The position numbers were made by a program, and so were the translations under genes. Below are positions 6,434 to 10,228 of a stretch of 10,228 bases of DNA, one piece after another. The DNA lies in the NCBI GenBank assembly GCA_007116755.1, contig SKHU01000153.1, positions 1 through 10,228 on the forward strand, given 5' to 3'. The notes beneath the pieces were generated by a model. That model was not told the origin of the DNA. It searched no databases and worked only from the letters and a program-made list of their open reading frames with translations. Numbering within the stretch: the first letter of the stretch is position 1; each line of letters opens with the position of its first letter. The stretch is from Alphaproteobacteria bacterium. GTDB taxonomy: Bacteria; Pseudomonadota; Alphaproteobacteria; Micavibrionales; CSBR16-224.

Positions 6434-8713
6434 ACGAAAGCGCAGCGTTGAAAGGATATTCGAGTGTGCATCCGTCCACGGGCGGACGTTGATGTCTTCC
6501 GCAGCCATTTCCTGCCAGCCTTTTTCAATCATAGGCGTCAGATCGACATGTTCGGGAGCCAGTACCATCCAGACGCTGATAAATTGCAGCGGCGTGTCTC
6601 TTTCTTTTTGGCGTATGTATAAAGATCTATAGTTGCTGAGATGCGCGGTTGCGGCAGTTATGCCCCTCAGATCGAGATAGCGGTTGGAAATATGTACGGC
6701 GATAATGCCATCTTCGGTCATGCGGCTTTTATAGGATTCGAAGGCTTCATGCGTGAGCAGGTGTGCCGGAATGCTATCGGAGGAAAATGCGTCCAGTATC
6801 AAAAGGTCATAGCGGTCATCTATGCGTTTTTCCAGTTCCAGCCGCCCGTCACCGATCACGATTGTGTCTTTTTCATCGCCGCATTCTTCCAGATAGGTGA
6901 AATATTTTTTAGCGAGCTTCACAACGGCGGGGTCGATTTCATACATGGTGAAATAACGCTCCGGCGCGTGATAACAGCGCACGGTTCCTGCGCCGAGACC
7001 GATCAGGCCGACATGTTTGGGGTGATAGGCCTCAATAGCATCAATCGGCGGTGCGTAATAGGCCAGAATCGGCGATGTCTTTAAATCGACACCCATGTGC
7101 TGTATGCCGTGCAATGTTGTACCGTGTGTAAAAATTCGTACTGTTCCCTTTTCTTTGGTATCTTCATCAACAATATGCACAGTGTCGGCAACTCTCATAA
7201 CACCAAAAAAATTGCGTTCCGTGGCCAGAACTGTTTGTTGTGTAAACGTCAGCTTTCCGGCAAGCAGAAAAATAGCGATTGAGACAATCAGAGCGTGCCT
7301 TGGCTGTGCGTTGACCATTAGCATAAAGCCTGCCAAAAGCCACAGCATGTGTGTGTGAGAATTATTATTCCAGTCATAAAATCCGGCATACATCCCTAAT
7401 AGATAAAAAACAGTAATGCCCAGCCCGATACACAGCAGTAACACATGTTCTGTTTTAACTTCTTTTCGAAAGGCGGGATGCAGAAGGCAGGACAGTGCGG
7501 CGATGATCGGGAATTCAATCAGACTGTTGAACAGCAGCGGTGCGATGAAGGCATTGAAGCTGCCGCCGAGTGCGCCGCCGAGCGCGAGAAAAAAATAGAA
7601 CTGCGTCAGATTTCGGTTATGCGGGCGAGATTCTGCCAGACGCGTGTGCAGTGCCAGCGTGACAATAAAAAACGATACAAGTGTAACAACTGCTCCTGTC
7701 CATGAAGAGGTAAGCATACTGAATCCGGGGAGTTTGACCGCAGTTAACACCATCAAACAGGCGGCAAACGGCATGGCATTGTAAAGCGTTTCTGTTTTGA
7801 TAATTTTCCGCCTTGAGAACGCCATGATATGTGTCAGGAGATAGAGACCGAGCGGGGCAACCCAGAGCAGCGGCACGGAGATAATATCCATGGTGACATG
7901 CATGGTGGTGCCCATCAAAAGGCTGGAGGGGAAGAAGGCCAGCAGCAGCCAGAGGATGCGCCGGTTCCATGTCACGCTTTCCGCTGTTTTGGCGGCATCG
8001 GTTTTGACGGCTTTTTTCGCCGCCGTCTTTTTTGCCGGTGCGTTTTTTTCCGGTTTTCCGGTCAGGGCAAGACAAAACAGGCACATGACAATCAGCGCGC
8101 CGTAGAGTGTCTGCCAGTAAATGCTTTGCTCATAGAGCGGCAGCAGCGGTTCGACCAGCACGGGATAGGATAAAAGCCCGATCAGGCTGCCGGCATTACT
8201 GGCGGCGTAGAGGAAATACGGGTCTTGCGCATCTTTATGTGTTGTGGCGGTAAACAGGCGCTGCAACGTGGAGGAAACGGTGGAAATCGCGGTAAAGGGC
8301 AGGCCGATGGCGAAAAGCAGGATCAGGAAAACGCTGGACGGGGCAATGCCGCGCGTATCCAGAAGATGGGCGTGATCGGCAACGCGCACGGGCAGAAAGA
8401 CAAAGCCCAGTACCAACAGCGCCACCAGCAGCAGCGTATGCACGCGCACGGTAAAGCGCGACATGATCCATGCCAGAAGATATCCGGCCAAAAGCGCCAG
8501 CTGGAAAAACGCCATGGCAACGATCCAGCTTGCCGGTGTGCCGCCTGCCAGAGGCAGCAGCATTTTACCGATCATCGGCTGTACGGCGAACATCAGCGAG
8601 GCTGACAAAAACAGCGATACGGCAAAAATGATCAGCGCAACCGTTCCTGATGAAGAAGCGTCCGCTACGCCGTCGTTTTTTGTTTTTTTTGCAGTGTGTT
8701 TTGTTGTTGCCAT
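6425..8713 (-). CDS. Membrane-fused spermidine synthase-like protein (complete paralogue)
   Basis: This 762-residue protein joins a multi-spanning membrane part to a cytosolic SAM-type Rossmann domain, the layout annotated as 'fused MFS/spermidine synthase'. After a Lys-rich N-terminus come hydrophobic helices at about 23-43, 62-83, 92-110, 127-147, 170-190 and 197-218. A Lys/Ala-rich loop (about 220-246) follows, then further helices at about 252-267, 280-298, 312-330, 338-357, 370-392, 396-411, 423-442, 455-468 and 474-488. The globular domain starts near 500. It has the glycine-rich loop LIGLGAGT (570-577), the acidic strand end YEIDP (591-595), GDGR (621-624) and the loop DAFSSDSIPAHLLT (641-654). 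True spermidine synthases have GGGDG and a DxxDP catalytic loop, so aminopropyl transfer is doubtful and the substrate is unknown. It is a tandem paralogue of the gene entering from the right edge, 87 bp away. No clear ribosome site precedes the ATG at 8713, so the start is less certain than the rest. It ends 59 bp before carB. Confidence 0.88.
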   Translation of the reverse strand: MATTKHTAKKTKNDGVADASSSGTVALIIFAVSLFLSASLMFAVQPMIGKMLLPLAGGTPASWIVAMAFFQLALLAGYLLAWIMSRFTVRVHTLLLVALLVLGFVFLPVRVADHAHLLDTRGIAPSSVFLILLFAIGLPFTAISTVSSTLQRLFTATTHKDAQDPYFLYAASNAGSLIGLLSYPVLVEPLLPLYEQSIYWQTLYGALIVMCLFCLALTGKPEKNAPAKKTAAKKAVKTDAAKTAESVTWNRRILWLLLAFFPSSLLMGTTMHVTMDIISVPLLWVAPLGLYLLTHIMAFSRRKIIKTETLYNAMPFAACLMVLTAVKLPGFSMLTSSWTGAVVTLVSFFIVTLALHTRLAESRPHNRNLTQFYFFLALGGALGGSFNAFIAPLLFNSLIEFPIIAALSCLLHPAFRKEVKTEHVLLLCIGLGITVFYLLGMYAGFYDWNNNSHTHMLWLLAGFMLMVNAQPRHALIVSIAIFLLAGKLTFTQQTVLATERNFFGVMRVADTVHIVDEDTKEKGTVRIFTHGTTLHGIQHMGVDLKTSPILAYYAPPIDAIEAYHPKHVGLIGLGAGTVRCYHAPERYFTMYEIDPAVVKLAKKYFTYLEECGDEKDTIVIGDGRLELEKRIDDRYDLLILDAFSSDSIPAHLLTHEAFESYKSRMTEDGIIAVHISNRYLDLRGITAATAHLSNYRSLYIRQKERDTPLQFISVWMVLAPEHVDLTPMIEKGWQEMAAEDINVRPWTDAHSNILSTLRFRLF
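6762..6906 (-). repeat. High-identity patch of tandem duplication (copy 1)
   Basis: These 145 bp match 9138-9282 with 5 mismatches and no gaps (offset 2376). They encode the core of the synthase domain, from the GDGR strand through the DAFSSDSIPAHL loop. Synonymous sites are nearly all conserved, unlike the neighbouring parts of the two genes. Confidence 0.9.
7803..7864 (-). repeat. Identical 62-bp patch of tandem duplication (copy 1)
   Basis: These 62 bp are identical to 10167-10228, the last bases of the window, so the match may extend beyond the edge. They encode the membrane helix with WVAPLGLYLLTHIMAFSRRK. Just outside, the base at 7802 differs from 10166. Confidence 0.92.
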
Positions 8714-8778
8714 GGGTGTGCACCGTGATAATGAAAGAGGTTATGTGTGGCGGGAGCCGTTACTTCACGTCTGTACCC

Positions 8779-8809
8779 AATATAATAAACCGCACGGTGT
8801 TTAAAACAA
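8779..8809 (-). promoter_or_regulatory. Possible promoter in the gap between the two synthase-like genes
   Basis: On the minus strand TTGTTT (8804-8809) is followed by TATTAT (8782-8787, 16-bp spacer) or TATATT (8779-8784, 19-bp spacer). The same TATATTGGG and TTGTTTTAA strings occur below the other paralogue's stop codon. The leader to the ATG at 8713 would be about 65 nt. The -35 match is poor. Confidence 0.28.
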
Positions 8810-10228
8810 CCTTTTTTGCAAAACGGACAACATGTTGGAGTATCCGTCTGTCCACGGGCGCGGCAGTGGTTTGTCATGTGCCGGCTCCCGCCACCCTTTA
8901 CGTATTAAAGGTATGGGGTCGACATGTTCGGGGAGCAGGATCATCCAGCGGCTTGGAAATTCTAGCGGGGTGGATGTGTGTGTTCTGTGCAAATGAAGAA
9001 TATAAAAATCTGTTTCGGCAGCGGTTGCCGTGATCACATCTCTCAGGTCAAGGTAACGGTTGGAAATATGTACAGCAATAATGCCGTTTTCAGTCAGGCG
9101 GGTTTTATAGGATTCGGAGGCTTCGCGTGTGAGCAGATGTGCCGGAATGCTATCGGAGGAAAATGCGTCCAGTATCAAAAGATCATAGCGGTCATCTATG
9201 CGTTTTTCCAGCTCCAGCCGCCCATCGCCGATCACGATTGTGTCTTTTTCATTGCCGCATTCTTCCAGATAGGTGAAATATTCTTCTGCGATTCTCGCAA
9301 CGGCCGGGTCGATTTCGTACATGGTAAAATAACGCCCCGGCGCGTGGTAGCAGCGCACGGTTCCGGCTCCCAGCCCGATCAGCCCGATATGTTCGGGGTG
9401 ATAGGCTTCGACCGGATCGGAAACCGGGCCATAATAGGATGTACCGCGCGATTCAAAGGCATCCGCGTCAATGTTTTGCATGCCGTGCAGTGTTGTGCCG
9501 TGCCGGAAAAATCTTACGGTTGCGGTTTCTTCCCCGGAGAGAGGAATTTGAGAATCGTGGACACGCATCACGCCGAAAAAATTTCTTTCGATATGCAGAT
9601 GCGGCGTACGCAGCGTGTCGAGATAAAACCCGCAGAGGAAAACCGTCAGCGCGACTGCGCCGCCGAGTTTCGGATGAAAATTGACCATCATAAAAAATGC
9701 GGTAATCGCAAGACTTGTCTGGAGATAGGGCACTCCGGAGAATATTCCGTTTTTCAGGCTGTAAAAATAGAAAATCAGCACGAAAATTCCGTTAAAAAAC
9801 AGCAGCATCTCCCAGCTTTTGATCCGGCGTGTGATATGCGGGTTCAGAAAACAGGACAGCGCAGCGATGATCGGAAACTCAATCAGGCTGTTAAACAGCA
9901 GCGGCGCGACAAAAGCATTAAAGCTGCCGCCAAGCGCACCGCCAAGCGCGAGGAAAAAATAAAACTGTGTCAGATGCCGGTTATGCGGACGTGATTCCGC
10001 CAGACGTGTGTGCAGCGCCAGTGCGATCACAAAAAATGTGCCGAGGCTGACCAATGCGCCGCTCCATGCCATTGTCACACTGTCAAGACCGGGAAATTTT
10101 ATGGCGACAAGCACGATGGCGCAGGCGCAGATCGCGTGTGCTTTAAAAAGCGTCTGCGATGCGATGATTTTCCGCCTTGAGAACGCCATGATATGTGTCA
10201 GGAGATAGAGACCGAGCGGGGCAACCCA
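8801..10228 (-). CDS. Membrane-fused spermidine synthase-like protein (partial, start beyond right edge)
   Basis: The frame is open to the last base of the window: the codons at 10190-10228 read WVAPLGLYLLTHI, exactly as in the paralogue, so the methionine at 10189 is internal and the true start lies outside. The 475 visible codons correspond to roughly residue 284 onward of the neighbouring 762-residue protein. They hold several membrane helices, including a stretch with SRPHNRHLTQFYFFLALGG that is nearly identical to the paralogue. The same globular domain follows, with LIGLGAGT (coded near 9360-9383), YEIDP, GDGR and DAFSSDSIPAHLLT, and the chain ends in QKRLF. The segment between the last helices and the globular domain diverges strongly from the paralogue, while the SAM-fold core is almost identical. 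As in the paralogue, the usual DxxDP catalytic loop of spermidine synthases is absent. It lies 87 bp upstream of its paralogue on the same strand. Function unknown beyond fold. Confidence 0.88.
   Translation of the reverse strand, partial: WVAPLGLYLLTHIMAFSRRKIIASQTLFKAHAICACAIVLVAIKFPGLDSVTMAWSGALVSLGTFFVIALALHTRLAESRPHNRHLTQFYFFLALGGALGGSFNAFVAPLLFNSLIEFPIIAALSCFLNPHITRRIKSWEMLLFFNGIFVLIFYFYSLKNGIFSGVPYLQTSLAITAFFMMVNFHPKLGGAVALTVFLCGFYLDTLRTPHLHIERNFFGVMRVHDSQIPLSGEETATVRFFRHGTTLHGMQNIDADAFESRGTSYYGPVSDPVEAYHPEHIGLIGLGAGTVRCYHAPGRYFTMYEIDPAVARIAEEYFTYLEECGNEKDTIVIGDGRLELEKRIDDRYDLLILDAFSSDSIPAHLLTREASESYKTRLTENGIIAVHISNRYLDLRDVITATAAETDFYILHLHRTHTSTPLEFPSRWMILLPEHVDPIPLIRKGWREPAHDKPLPRPWTDGYSNMLSVLQKRLF
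9138..9282 (-). repeat. High-identity patch of tandem duplication (copy 2)
   Basis: Partner of 6762-6906: 140 of 145 bases are the same. Identity falls sharply on both sides, with four differences within about 13 bases just to the left and divergent codons to the right. Confidence 0.9.
10167..10228 (-). repeat. Identical 62-bp patch of tandem duplication (copy 2)
   Basis: Partner of 7803-7864, identical over 62 bp up to the window edge. The full extent towards the gene's 5' end cannot be seen. Confidence 0.92.

Noticed and set aside
6366..6479. 38-codon N-terminal extension of CarB from a GTG
   Set aside because: It overlaps the end of the neighbouring gene, does not resemble CarB, and the ATG at 6365 has a good ribosome site and the family N-terminus.
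8721..8799. 7-bp inverted repeat (8721-8727 with 8793-8799) that could fold the leader of the 762-residue gene
   Set aside because: The arms are 65 nt apart and a 7-bp match is not unlikely by chance in an 87-bp gap; no riboswitch-like structure surrounds it.
8978..9994. 338-codon open frame on the plus strand
   Set aside because: It is antisense to the synthase-like gene. Its translation is rich in Cys, His, Arg and Gln with no domain; a shorter counterpart appears opposite the paralogue, as expected from shared sequence.
8801..10189. A short 462-residue protein starting at the methionine at 10189
   Set aside because: The frame stays open to the edge and the 13 upstream codons match the paralogue exactly, so this methionine is internal.

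Overview
The window looks like chromosomal DNA of a Gram-negative bacterium, most likely an alphaproteobacterium. The basis is a full-length single-chain CarB directly upstream of greA (an order I recall from several alphaproteobacteria), an exported MORN_2/YwqK-type protein with a clear signal peptide, and membrane-fused 'spermidine synthase-like' proteins of proteobacterial type. I would not name a genus. G+C is moderate by eye. No RNA gene, insertion sequence, phage gene, integrase or CRISPR array is visible.

Layout. Bases 2-76 may be the last codons of an unrecognised gene entering from the left. A well-formed extended -10 promoter (73-101) drives the only other plus-strand gene (153-818), a secreted or periplasmic protein made almost entirely of 24-residue MORN_2 repeats. 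Everything else is on the minus strand and reads right to left. First comes the 3' part of a membrane-fused synthase-like gene (8801 to the right edge), then a complete tandem paralogue of it (6425-8713). carB (3036-6365) and greA (2521-2994) follow. Last are two tandem paralogous small membrane proteins of unknown family (1650-2426 and 850-1623), with a near-consensus sigma-70 promoter between them and greA.

How the genes relate. CarB makes carbamoyl phosphate for arginine and pyrimidine synthesis, and GreA rescues backtracked RNA polymerase. Both are housekeeping. The synthase-like membrane proteins keep a recognisable SAM-type Rossmann fold, but their active-site loop differs from that of true spermidine synthases, so a polyamine role should not be assumed. 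No carA is present. The gaps between minus-strand genes are short (59, 41 and 26 bp, plus two of 87 and 94 bp), so some read-through is likely, but at least the small membrane-protein pair has its own promoter.

The most notable signals are two separate tandem duplications. The synthase-like pair shows patchy nucleotide identity: some stretches are 97-100% identical, while others with near-identical protein have drifted at synonymous sites, which suggests gene conversion. The small membrane-protein pair shares a central motif and a basic C-terminal tail and belongs to no family I recognise. Overall this is a mostly ordinary chromosomal region, and I do not see convincing evidence of a novel defence or mobile system.
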